A DNA stretch of 19,911 bases from Zancudomyces culisetae (lineage: Eukaryota > Kickxellomycota > Harpellomycetes > Harpellales > Legeriomycetaceae): contig LSSK01000623.1 of assembly GCA_001969505.1 (NCBI GenBank), positions 1 to 19,911 on the forward strand, given 5' to 3'. Position numbers and translations under genes: made by a program. Positions 1-10,255 of the stretch are shown piece by piece; position 1 is the stretch's first letter; each line of letters begins with the position of its first letter. The notes beneath the pieces are model-generated. The model saw only the letters and a program-made list of their open reading frames with translations. It did no database searches and was not told where the DNA came from.

Positions 1-416
1 ATATAATCGATGTTATACCGTATTAGTTTTTTTTTCTGGAAAAGTGTATTCACCAGTCTTGAATCTTTGAGACTTGAAATAAAATGCTGAAACAACACAT
101 AACCGACATTTAGGTACCAAGTTTTTTCTGGAGTGCACCTCTACCAGCTTGATCAAACAAAGGTCAACTATTTCCAAACATTAATTGTAAATCAAACCAC
201 TTTATTTAACAACTGTTACACGTCGTGCTAGAAGTTCTAGTTTGTAAGATTTCAATCTTTTTGTCAGGTTAACGATGCGTACTTGTTAGTATTTTTATCA
301 CTGCGCTAGATGTTTTCCGGGCATTACTTGATGAGAATACTGCACCATTCATGCTTGAGCGGAAACACATGAAATCCTCCATTTTTCAATTTCTAATATT
401 CTATACTTTGTTTTTT

Positions 417-418
417 TT

Positions 419-449
<31 letters not shown>

Positions 450-452
450 CAC
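417..452. repeat. Hexanucleotide repeat (TTTCAC)6
   Basis: Six perfect tandem copies of TTTCAC follow a short T run. Read as GTGAAA on the other strand, this is a simple sequence repeat. It produces an artefactual His-Phe frame on the + strand. Copy number probably varies between strains. Confidence 0.9.
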
Positions 453-1210
453 CGCATCATAATGATAATCGCTTATCTTTATAGAATTTTACGGTTAAAT
501 TTTCTAATCCTAAACCCACTGCTAACTACCTCGGTTGTATTCCGACCTCTCTCGTCTTATTTTTTTATGTGTTTGACAAATATAACTTGAAATCAAAAAT
601 ATGGCTACAAATATAATGGATGGTGCTGTAGTATCGAGAATCTACTGTGTGATTGTTCTATAAAGTCCTCATGACGCAAGTTACATGTGGCGTGTTTTAG
701 TTAGCAATGGGTTAGCCATTATTTTATAAGCTGTATTACATTTACCGTTATTATCCGTTTTATTTAAAAACTAAACTTGAAAATTTTAATATTATTGCAT
801 ATTAAAAATGCAAACAAGATTATATATTGCATAAAAACTCAACTATCCTTAAGATATGTATTCCGTCTAACAAGTATGTATTCATAAAGTCAACACTTTT
901 GGAGTTTTGAGGTTGAAATGATACCCTTTAAAGAAATAAAAAATATAATACTTGGGTCTAGTAATCGTAAAAAGGGCCAACTATACCGCATAAAAAGTTT
1001 GTGGTTACAAAGGATTGAATGTGTTATTTCGATGAGCACTACCTGCCATACAGATAAAGATATTTTTCGGATCTCTTTACAGGTTATCCTGTTGTATATT
1101 TTGAATACGTCCACAATGTCAGTTTACACAAGTTTATTTATATTAAACTTGGTGTTCGTTTATACCTTGTTTTTTGTTGTTTTTATTTTCATAATTACAT
1201 GGAATCGGAG

Positions 1211-1219
1211 TATATAAAG
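1211..1219 (+). promoter_or_regulatory. TATA box of the CBM19-like gene
   Basis: TATATAAAG lies about 150 bases before the ATG at 1361. An A-rich leader follows. The spacing resembles that of the other TATA-like sites in the window. Confidence 0.6.
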
Positions 1220-1360
1220 CCCATCACTTCTTATCATTCTACATGAACTAAAAAAAAGAAAAGTAAAATTCTGTAAAGGCTTATAAATAAGATCTTGGTC
1301 TCAGAAAAAAGTAAAAATAAATTAGTACTTGCTTTTAAATCGATCTACTGTATAAAAAAA

Positions 1361-1984
1361 ATGAGAGCAAAAGTAATCGTATTATTCAGCATCTCCTTAT
1401 CGGGCTTTGTAAGAGCGCAAAACTGTCCCGGGCCTGTAACAATTTGCGCAGGAGACGTTATAGCCAGGTGTGTAAAAGGAATTTGGCAATCATCTGTTTG
1501 TCGGTATGGCCACACATGCACGTCTATTCCTTATGGAAATGCCTATTGTACCATAAACCAGGGTGGATCGGCCACCCAGGGTATACAGGAAAGCGGATAT
1601 ACCCAAACTACGCCAATCACACCATATACTTCACAGGATGATTATTCTTCCACTATTAGATACACCACTCGTTATCAATCATCCTCAGTATCAACAATAG
1701 CACCCAATCCTACCTCATACTCGCAAATCAATCCTGGATACTCCGTTCCTAACCCACCCTACAGTACATCCAATGTAATATATGCTTCATCCCAAGACAC
1801 AAGCATTTCGTACAATGTGGATACAGATGCATTCCCAGCAACTTGCACCAATGCCGACGCGACATTGAGCATTTCTGGATCCACTTCTCTCTCCACCGCT
1901 TCCTCATCTGCAAACCTCAAGATCATGTCTGTACCTGCTACCCTAACGGTTTTTTTAGCTTTGCTTTACCAAATAATGAATTAG
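1361..1984 (+). CDS. Secreted CBM19-like chitin-binding protein, probably GPI-anchored (207 aa)
   Basis: This single-exon gene encodes a small cell-surface protein. I chose the ATG at 1361: the frame is open for 22 codons upstream but only from a TTG, and the ATG is followed directly by a signal peptide (residues 1-19, cleavage likely after Arg-Ala, before Gln-Asn-Cys). Residues 22-63 form a compact domain with six cysteines (22, 29, 37, 47, 53, 63). The core RCVKGIW...C..GHTC...AYC matches the pattern of carbohydrate-binding module family 19, the chitin-binding domain of yeast-type chitinases. A Ser/Thr/Tyr/Pro-rich stalk of about 115 residues follows and looks heavily O-glycosylated. The last 20 or so residues are hydrophobic after a Ser/Ala-rich patch, as in a GPI-attachment signal. 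There is no catalytic domain, so it is more likely a wall-bound chitin binder than an enzyme. The CBM19 assignment rests on the cysteine and glycine pattern only. Confidence 0.75.
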   Translation: MRAKVIVLFSISLSGFVRAQNCPGPVTICAGDVIARCVKGIWQSSVCRYGHTCTSIPYGNAYCTINQGGSATQGIQESGYTQTTPITPYTSQDDYSSTIRYTTRYQSSSVSTIAPNPTSYSQINPGYSVPNPPYSTSNVIYASSQDTSISYNVDTDAFPATCTNADATLSISGSTSLSTASSSANLKIMSVPATLTVFLALLYQIMN

Positions 1985-2409
1985 GAAAACCATTTACTCC
2001 TATACTCGAGTACTCTTTAGCGTACTTCTTTTGATTCTTTTATATCTACATTTATTTATTAGTGGGATTATTTTTAAGCATGTTGGATTGCGGAACCATT
2101 TAGTACAGAAACGAAGTAATAAAGTAACGGTTAAATTGGAAAGCCACTGTAAATTATATTATCATAATTTATTATTTTTTGTCAACAAACATATCATAGA
2201 TATAGTATGTACCTGCCCACTTTGGGGAGGATGATTGTTTAGTTTTTTAGTCAGTTTTGTATATTTTTTAAAAGTAAAATACGAATAAAGTTTGGATAAA
2301 GTTATAAAATGAATTGGTTTGTATTATCTAATTTATCCTATAATTAATAAGAGAGCTGGGGGGGGAATAAAGACCTGTTATTTGATCTTATGAAATAAAT
2401 TAAAAACCT
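1985..2409. other. Convergent spacer with G8 run
   Basis: This is the 3' flank shared by two convergent genes. It is AT-rich with several AATAAA-like words suited to polyadenylation on either strand. A run of eight G lies at 2358-2365, notable in such AT-rich sequence. The short + strand frames here have no recognisable features. Confidence 0.5.
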
Positions 2410-3093
2410 TTATACATTCTTTTCTGGAAACACAACGTTACCTTTAGGAAGCGTGAAAATGCTGTTTTGTTTGGTAATCAATATGGCTGCAGAGCTATAG
2501 AACGAGATAGATGCCAACATTATACCAAACACGCCAGCTACCTTAAAGAGGACTTCATTGCCTGTCCATGCTGCTACAGTTACAAGGTGTATATATATAT
2601 TGAAAATTATAAACAGCAGCAGTGTGTTCAGTCTTGCCCGTAAATTGCACAGTAAAAGAATGAATGCCCAGATACTCACTGGTAAATGGGAAATACCAGC
2701 CTGGATGTCGTAGATTTCTTTAAACTGGGGGTCATATGACACTGGATTATTGAACATCATGTATGTCCTAAGGCCCTTCGATATCCAGATACCCCCAAAG
2801 GATACAAACACAGCTCCATGGAAAGTATCACCATTCATGTATTGTATAATTCCGGCAACGGCCTGTGACATTCCGCCAAGCATTGTGGCATTTCCAGCTA
2901 GAAAGTACAGTTTTTCGTATCGCGTCACTGGCCAATGGTAAAAAAAGAGGAGGGCCTCTTCCAGGACTGTGAACGCAAATGATACAACGCCTAACGGCAC
3001 AGCATCGCCATACTTGGGTTTTTCTTCTATCACAATCTTGTGTTTCTCAAGATCCAGTCTGGTATCTGGTGTAGCGTATCCACTGAAGTTCAT
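2410..3093 (-). CDS. GPR1/FUN34/YaaH (acetate/succinate transporter) family membrane protein (227 aa)
   Basis: This intronless gene encodes a six-helix plasma-membrane protein of the AceTr family, whose yeast members (Ato1-3, Gpr1) handle acetate or ammonium export and acetate sensing. Predicted membrane segments are near residues 31-51, 62-84, 91-108, 137-152, 155-176 and 182-206, with a short cytosolic N-terminal tail. Family-like elements include VPLGVVSFA at 32-40 at the start of helix 1, LAGNATMLGGMSQAVAGI at 65-82, and SFGGIWISKG at 98-107. The usual helix-1 signature NPAPLGL is degenerate here (DAVPLGV lacks the Asn-Pro pair), so this is a divergent member and the substrate is uncertain. 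At 227 aa it is shorter than typical yeast homologues. The ATG at 3093 is the first in frame. It converges on the CBM19-like gene. Confidence 0.85.
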   Translation of the reverse strand: MNFSGYATPDTRLDLEKHKIVIEEKPKYGDAVPLGVVSFAFTVLEEALLFFYHWPVTRYEKLYFLAGNATMLGGMSQAVAGIIQYMNGDTFHGAVFVSFGGIWISKGLRTYMMFNNPVSYDPQFKEIYDIQAGISHLPVSIWAFILLLCNLRARLNTLLLFIIFNIYIHLVTVAAWTGNEVLFKVAGVFGIMLASISFYSSAAILITKQNSIFTLPKGNVVFPEKNV

Positions 3094-3180
3094 CTTGGTA
3101 GTAGTTATTTTTGATTTACTTTTTTAACTCCTGAGTAGAAATGGTACTTAATGCTATTAAAAGCCAAGTTGTTCTTATTT

Positions 3181-3210
3181 TTGTTGTTGTTGTTGTGATT
3201 ATATATAATG
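3181..3210 (-). promoter_or_regulatory. TATA-like box and CAA-repeat leader of the transporter gene
   Basis: On the minus strand ATTATATATAATC (about 3198-3210) lies about 105-115 bases before the ATG at 3093. It is followed by a CAA trinucleotide repeat (TTG x5 on + at 3181-3195). A CAA-rich 5' leader is typically unstructured. Confidence 0.5.
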
Positions 3211-5438
3211 CAGAAGCTTGTTAGTCCTGATTAGTCGATGGTTATGTTGCGTTTTAGGAGTTTTGTTTATGTGTCTATTTATAGTTTTTGCAATATCACA
3301 TTTAGACTTGTGGTATAAGATATTAAATTTTAATTTAAAGACAGGTGATATAAGATTTACTCTATGGCATCGGCTTATACTTAATACAGAGTAAAGTAAG
3401 AGTATCCTGATAAAATAGTGTATAAAAACAAGTGTCTCTCTTATTAAAGACCAATAGCTTTACATAAGTGCGTTAATATTCGGTAAGATATATTGATTAT
3501 TTAGTAACATGTTTTTCTGAATGCATTATGTAACGTATCCGCTCTATTGCTAATGGTTGAGAAAATGATGCATGTTGGTAAATAGCTAGGCATGTAGCTT
3601 TAGTAACCTCCCATTCAAACTATAGACCACATTGGCCATTATTGTGTCGTTTTATTTGGCAAGCTGTGGTATATCTGATCTGTGGGGGTGTTGCGGGAAA
3701 GAGCTGGAGAGCAAAACCCCAGCTGCTAGCAATGGGAAAATAAACCCTTTCTTTGTTGGTCAGGTTACTTTATTTCTGGCCCAACATCCTGCAGCCAAAT
3801 TCCGACGATTAAGTCACCTCTTTACTAATAGTATTCGCCATGTTGCTGCTCATCATCTCCCTAAACCTACTAATAATTTTAAATTAGCACAATTTCCAGT
3901 AAATATGTATATTGTCGAACTTATTTTTTACCCAATAAATGGGCTGAGAAAATTTACCCATATATCTGATTTGGCTGACGTTGTGTTGTTATAAAAATGA
4001 CTGCCGATTGGGTAATAATTCCACCGACAAAAAGGTCATTTAATGTGCGAAAGCTTGTAAAGAGAAATAACCGTTTTTCTGCACCATATTTCCCAAAGCC
4101 AGTGGTGTCCAATCATTAATATGTAGCACCACTAAAACTTCCCCCCCACTAGATTTGATGTATGAAAATGATTATAGTAGTGATTTTTTTGCTAATAAGA
4201 TACTAAAAAGGTGATTTATTTTTATTGGGTAGTTTTTGTTGGTAAATTGCTTGAGAGTGGCCAGCATGGAATGATTATCTCATATACCAACAATCCTGCT
4301 TAGCGTGACAATATTTGTGCATTAAGTGTATACAAGAAAGCATGAGATATACACGTTTTATATTAAAAGTATCTCGTTGTATTGCCATGTTTCAAAAAGC
4401 ACGCTTATTAAACAGATATTATTGAATAGCTATCTCAATTTTGAGTTGAATTTGAGATAATAAAGAAAAGGATGTAGTTAAAACAGAAAAGCGCGAAATT
4501 AACCACACGGTACTCTTTCTTTTCTCTCATAGAATTTGTAATGCGATTGTACACAGATACACGCTGGAATGAAAGGTATCCATAATCTTGGTAGCGTTGA
4601 ACAGAATGAATTAGATTCTTTCCGTATTTGTGTTTAGACGCACGCAAACAACTCTAGTTAGATCTAAGATTCAATTTACAGGCCAGTGCAAAAATATAAC
4701 CAAAAATACTTTGTTATTTTGAGGAAATCTTATCATCGATTACACATTTGATAAAAAGAAAAAACGTTTGGGTAATAAAAGTAAAGAAAGAAAAGGTAAC
4801 ATGATCGTTTCCCTTATGCTTAGCACCTAGGTATTTGGGCTAACAGCCAGAGCTTTTATTTACTTATTTTGATATCGATTGAAATCCCCAACATTAAGGG
4901 AATATAGACGCAGTTTTGATATGTGTTTATATATTCAGCTTTTCTAGCATCACCATTCCCCAAATCCCAGAACAACCTCATTCGATGAAAAAAAAAACAG
5001 TGCATATTTTCTTTTTATGGGAAGTGAAAAAAGAGTGAAATGGAAACTGAAAATGAGGTGAGCTGATTTCTACAAAAAAAGGCACAATGACGGTTATGTA
5101 TTTTTATAGTTCTATTTCATCATACACCATTGTATACCTTTCTTAGGATTCCTGGGTCTTTTTAGTGATATCTAATTCTAGAACTGAAAACTTGGATTAT
5201 TAAATGAGCAAATAAAATAAAAAACGCAAAAATAAACTGACGGTTTGGGCTGATACCCTATTTTGCTTGTTAATAAATTAGCCAATTTAGTGGAAATCGA
5301 TGCTATGATTTAGTATAGAATTATTAGTAAATATATAGTAGAAAAACATTGATTCTTTGAAGAAAAAAAACTGTTAGTCGAGTTTGTAAACTGAATTACA
5401 GTATCAGATTTTAAATGTTTGTGGATAGGCAAATGAAC

Positions 5439-5456
5439 AAGCTAAAGCTTTAGCTT
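5439..5456. repeat. 18-bp perfect palindrome
   Basis: AAGCTAAAGCTTTAGCTT reads identically on both strands. It could be a dimeric protein-binding site or chance. It sits more than 800 bases from the nearest gene. Confidence 0.85.
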
Positions 5457-6253
5457 TTATATGATTTATATTGTGCTCAATGTACGACATCTCGTACGTT
5501 TTAGACAGAAGTATTCTGTTTCCAGTATATGAATGTAGATGTGGGAATAGAATACAAAAATATATGATGTCAGTGTTATGGCTATTTTATTTTATCTTGT
5601 TTGTGGAGTGAGTTGCTGAATTTAACTAACAAATAAAAGAAACTGGTGAGTTTATGCATAACAAAATCGGATAGGACACATCCAGGACGTCGTTAAAACG
5701 TAAGAAATGCAAAGAAACAGGAACGTTTGTGGTTTGAATGAACTCAAAGTGAACTTTTCAACATGTAAATCCATATCCTTTAGACTGGCCGCTCTTTTTT
5801 TGGCACCATTCTCATACAACCCAGACAAGAATTGGCAAGTTATGAGTAGCATACTTTTATTTATATTTTTTATGATGCACTCCACTTGTCCCTTGGTGTA
5901 ACCTCTTCCCCAAAAAGAGGAAACAATACTTAAAGAGAAGTAGATACAGCCTGTTCTATAGTGAACTTTGAATACAACACTATAATCAAATACCAAAGCG
6001 AACGATAGCTAGATTAAAAATATTCACCTAAGCAGAGCACTTTCTAATAAAGGTTGATATCGTGGGAGCTCCGTAACTTGTAAATACGTTTATTAGATAA
6101 AATCTAAAGTAAACATAGTTGGCAGATGCGGATGGAAGGCGAGAAGATTAATCCGTAGTATCAGCAGAGTCAATTGTGGCTTTAACATCTTAATTTTCCC
6201 TAGATAACATTGACGAGAAAAAAAAAACAACCGATTAATAGTAAATGCACAGA

Positions 6254-7999
6254 TCAACATTGGTCCTTTGGTGGAGTGAGAAGCTTAAGCCCAAACTTTG
6301 TCCTATTTACAAAAATACGTGATTTTTGTGTTTAGCATGTGAGTATCAGAATTATTCAGCGATTGTGGAAATATCAAAAATTAAAAAATGAAAACTTACT
6401 GGCAAGTAGAACATACAGGTACATAGCTGCAAAATACTATTTTGTTTTCAAATAAGTGATGAAGAAATCGTGCTTGTGATTGCTGAAAATAAAAAACAAC
6501 GTGATGGTAAATATGAGAAAAAAGAAATGAAAGGAGAATTTACTTGATAAACAGACGGAACAGACATAGCCAATGTCAAGGATCTTTTTATGACAAAAGC
6601 ATACGGCCCTGAAGTCCACATCATTCTTTCCTGGTAACATAAAAAACTGTCTTGAATAGTGATCAGCCATAAATGAAAACTAGTTTTATACAGATAACAT
6701 AATTAGTGGTAAGTACAAAATTATGTCTTCAACGTATAAAATATATAAATATATAAATATATTTATTCATTTATTTGGTGTTCATAAAAGTGTATACCAA
6801 TAAAAACTTTAAAGATCGGTAACTTACCATCAAGGTTTGTAGAAACCCCTCTGTAGGGAACTCGCTTACAAAGGTACCTCCGGTGATCTCTGCAGCTTGT
6901 TCAAGAAAGGAAGAAGTACCATGCATTACTTTACATACATCTATCAACACACCCTATTTATTGTTTGCAAGTACTAAAATACTTTCTTCATATTGAAATA
7001 TATAGATGTGGGTCTATGATGGCATTTATAAATTAAAATAAACATACCATTTTCTGAGCTGCAAATATAGAATTCATTATTGAAATATACTGCTTGGCAT
7101 CATCGTTAGAAACAGATACCACTAGAACTCGGTTTTGATGCTTCGAGGTTATATGCTCCTTCGAAAATTTGTTTATATCTAGTATACATCCATACTCAAT
7201 TATTCTAGTTTGCATTTATCCTATGTAAATTCGTTATAGTACCCGCATTTAACTTACACGAAAGTGCTTTCGAGAGTCCTGTCGACATTTTTGTTGAATC
7301 TACAATAGAAAAAACATTCCTCGACTGTTAGCTCGTCCTTCGTTTCCCCCGCCATAATACATAGTCATGTGTTAGCCTTACCTTTCGGATTAGTCATCGG
7401 AATCGCTGTCCTGGCTACCAGAGAGAATATCTCTCTTAGAATTTTATCATCGATATTTTGGTACATGCCATTTCCAATGTCGAGAATAGGTGTTTCGTCG
7501 CTTTCACTCCGCCCTCCGGGGTATATATACTCGCTGTTTACGATATTAAAAAATATAAATTTAAGGTAAATAAAACGTAGAATGAATGAGAATTGGTAAT
7601 ATACTTAATAACAGTCAAAGCAGAAAATTACCAATTATCCACAGATGTTCCGATAATAGCTATCCGGTTTTCGGCTTTTAGTGTAAGATAAGCATTTATA
7701 AAAATCAAAATCTGCCTAATCGCTTTTGAAAAATCCAGTTTTGTTTTTTTCCATTGAAATAGATTACAATCGATGATTATCACCAACAGGCTTGCTTCAT
7801 CTATTTTTATCACACACCGTGTATAAGTACATCGGAGGTTCAGTTTATGAACACAAAAGAAAAAATATGTATAGTTGAGACAAGTATATATCAATTGGAT
7901 TATATCTAAAAGCCAATGTCCATTTTGGTACCAATAAATAAAGTGATTAATCCTGCTTCTCTTGCTTTAGTTGATTGCCTTACCCTCCGAAAATTCCAT
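6254..7999 (-). CDS. TFB4: TFIIH core subunit Tfb4/p34, nine exons (285 aa)
   Basis: This is a subunit of general transcription and DNA-repair factor TFIIH; it has a von Willebrand A-like fold and pairs with Ssl1/p44. Exons in coding order are 7999-7984, 7800-7632, 7533-7382, 7299-7258, 7178-7048, 6953-6828, 6679-6544, 6436-6400 and 6302-6254. All eight junctions keep frame and reproduce the family sequence. The N-terminus is MEFSEDEASLLVIIIDCN, close to human p34 MVSDEDELNLLVIVVDAN. Then come FINAYLTLKAENRIAIIG, STGLSKALSYINKFSKE, NRVLVVSVSNDDAKQYI, IMNSIFAAQK and FLEQAAEITGG. The C-terminal zinc-binding region has Cys239, Cys241, His242, Cys252, Cys255, Cys260, Cys266 and Cys269. Length is close to the usual ~300 aa. 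The first exon is only 16 nt and two others are 42 and 37 nt. Introns are 183, 98, 82, 79, 94, 148, 107 and 97 nt; seven end in TAG and one (7534-7631) in CAG. TATATAAGA lies about 10 bases before the ATG. Confidence 0.93.
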
Positions 8000-8764
8000 A
8001 TTAATCTCGCTCTTATATACTACAATTTGCTATACCCTTAATAAGTTATTATTTGTGAAGCTATGCAAATCCAATCTATTGTCAAACTCGAGTTGGTCTA
8101 TGTTTTAGTTTGGAGTATTATTGAAGGTAAAAAAAAATGTTTAAGCTAAATAAAAAATGCAAATTGGCTTCCAATTCCAATCCTTCCCGACCTAGCATTG
8201 GTTTTGTTATTTCGCCGCCCAAATTATTAAAAAAATTGCAAACGCGCATCCCCAGCTCAATGAAAATCACGTGGATGTGCATTTTTGCTCACTCGAAGCA
8301 CCAAAGTGCCCAAACTAGGCTCAAGAACCTGATCCTTCAATTTCATTATACAGGCAGTAAAACGGTATGAGTACTAAAATTCTTAGATTTCTCTCTGGCT
8401 CTATTTATTGAGTTTGTTGCAAAGTTCTCAGAATAAACCCGTACTAAAAGAGCAAGTATTTATGTGTACACACCACTTTAATAAAAGGGGTGCAAAAAAC
8501 CAGCTTTATTTTCAATTTATGGAGAGAGTTTTCATATAACTAGAGAAAACTGGGGTCTGTTTGAATAAGCTTCATCGTATCCAGGCTACTTTAAAGTCAT
8601 TAGGATATGTTCACATACTAAAACGACCGCGCTGAAACAACCATAAAGTAATCTCTTGTAACTATCGAAAATAAAGATGAAAAACGATTCTATTGTGTAC
8701 GTTTTTAGAATGAGGCTTCTATTTTTTGACTGCTATGCTTAATATTATATTCTCTGATGCTTTT

Positions 8765-8854
8765 CAAAATAAACCAAAAAAAACCAAAATAAACCAAAAT
8801 AAATCAAAATAAACCAAAATAAATCAAAATAAACCAAAAAAAACCAAAAAAAAA
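8765..8854. repeat. 10-bp tandem repeat (CAAAATAAAC)n with phased A-tracts
   Basis: There are about nine consecutive 10-bp units. Most read CAAAATAAAC, with variants CAAAATAAAT and CAAAAAAAAC. The period is exactly 10 bp without slippage, so the A-tracts recur once per helical turn, an arrangement known to bend DNA. It lies about 770 bases upstream of the TFB4 start and 2 kb before the next gene. Confidence 0.9.
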
Positions 8855-9684
8855 AGCCACCCATTTAACCTAAAGAACAAAAGCAAGAAAAAGTTGCAGT
8901 ATCACAAAGACCCTGTATGTTACATCAATGTTACCATGTTTTTGTTTACGTTTATGTTTTTTACTTTCGGGGCTATTTTCATTGTAGTTCATTAGTAATG
9001 ACATTTTCAAACAAGTGGATCACAGCCAAACTCATGTGCAAAAAACATAAAACTTAAAAACCCACCAACAGCCGCTGATTTGATGCTACACACGATTCGC
9101 AACTCTGAACGTGTCAAAGTTGAACGCGATCAGAGAAAATATACACCCGGCCCAATTTTTTGTGATTTATGAAAAGACGGTGTTTGAAATGACATGTAAA
9201 CACCAATTACATGGTGGAAAGGATACAGTATGATAAAAACACAACTTCCAGTATGTATATAACTAGTTGAGCTTTCTTATTTCTCTTGAACCATATTTGA
9301 AGTACCTCTCATTTTACATAATCTAGCCAGAGCGTCACATACATTTGTTATGAGCAATATGCTTTTATCTAGTGAATTTGAAATAAATACGGTTTTCCAA
9401 ATAAACGATTCGAATCAATATGGACCAAATTGGTAAAGTGCAATTTCAGAACAAGCGGAGACTAAGTTTCTTGTTTTGTATAGCTAAAAAATAAGTCCGT
9501 GTATTATTTATTACTCAATGAAGACGTTAATGTGCTCCGTGAACATATTGATACAGCGGGGTACAGTTGAGAAAACAGATGCAATTATGATCTTTACACC
9601 CTTTGATTGGTTTGATGGGTTTCTTCTACTCTAGGGTTTTTTTGCATCCCGTTTTTATTACTAGTAAAATGGTTACTTCTTTTA

Positions 9685-9727
9685 ACTTTTGATTCGATAA
9701 TTAAAAAAAAATGTAAAAATCAAAAGT
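9685..9727. repeat. Inverted repeat, 10-bp arms, 23-nt loop
   Basis: ACTTTTGATT at 9685-9694 is the exact reverse complement of AATCAAAAGT at 9718-9727. The loop is AT-rich with an A9 run. There is no adjacent gene for it to terminate, so it may be chance. Confidence 0.7.
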
Positions 9728-10225
9728 CAGCCCATAACATATTACATTTGCAATTTTTGGCTCGCTTAGGTGCAAGTTACTAAAAAGGGATGTGAACCTT
9801 CAAATAGATTCCGGTCCCGAAAGGGTTCTCTGGTCACAAAGATAACTTTAAGCCAATACACCAGACAGAGTAAATATCCCTGGTGCTCAGTAGTATAGGT
9901 TAGCTGTAGAACATATATTTCTAATTTGCAAGCTTACAAACACATGAAATGTAATGTTTTGCCTTTTCACCATTGTGTGATTTAACTGTGTTACTCGAGA
10001 AAAAAAAAATAGCAGTTATTACCCTCTATACACCTCTATGATGATCTTTATGATTTCTTTTCCCTGAGAAAAAATACCATGTTATGTTACACACCCACAC
10101 ACTTGTTTTTGTCGAGATAGCACAGGGATCGGTTGAGTCGAGCTGGATTAGATGAGTGACGTATACCTACTCTAAAATACTACAGACATCCATCAAAAAA
10201 AACATTTGTTTTTGGAATGTTGAAA

Positions 10226-10255
10226 AAAATAAAATAAAACAAAATAAAATAAAAT
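10226..10255. repeat. Pentanucleotide repeat (AAAAT)n
   Basis: About six units of AAAAT with one AAAAC variant. It is a simple repeat in spacer DNA. Confidence 0.75.

Larger units (their letters stand above)
1..1360. other. Gene-free AT-rich 5' spacer
   Basis: I see no convincing gene here. The open frames are short and either lack an ATG or are low-complexity, such as the His-Phe run that comes from the TTTCAC repeat at 417-452. The last 150 bases hold the TATA box and leader of the gene that starts at 1361. The overlapping frames at 890-1217 on both strands have no recognisable domain or signal. Confidence 0.6.
3094..6253. other. Long AT-rich spacer (3.2 kb)
   Basis: I cannot support any gene here. 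A patch of clearly higher GC lies at about 3650-3990 and contains an ATG-less + frame of about 120 codons (to 3994) with no recognisable domain. It may be a decayed gene or element. There is a small inverted repeat at 4101-4133 followed by C7 at 4141-4147, and an 18-bp perfect palindrome at 5439-5456. The two opposed frames at 5652-5996 show no domain, and their composition matches the spacer. Confidence 0.5.

Noticed and set aside
4435-4647. 70-codon minus frame
   Set aside because: It has no ATG at its start (GTG) and no domain, and its composition matches the spacer.
5652-5996. 114-codon minus frame with an ATG
   Set aside because: No recognisable domain, AT-driven composition, and an overlapping opposite-strand frame of similar quality; not enough to call a gene.
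7033-7215. Minus frame starting MQTRIIEYG as a gene start
   Set aside because: Its first codons lie in a TFB4 intron. The CTAG acceptor at 7179-7182 gives SKALSYINKF, which matches the family, whereas reading from the ATG does not.
9870-9930. tRNA-like stretch (GTGCTCAGTAGTATAGG)
   Set aside because: It resembles an A-box region, but there is no B box (GGTTCGANTCC) downstream and no acceptor stem.
10033-10075. C/D snoRNA-like boxes (ATGATGA … CTGA)
   Set aside because: Only about 25 bases separate the boxes, there is no terminal stem and no second box pair.
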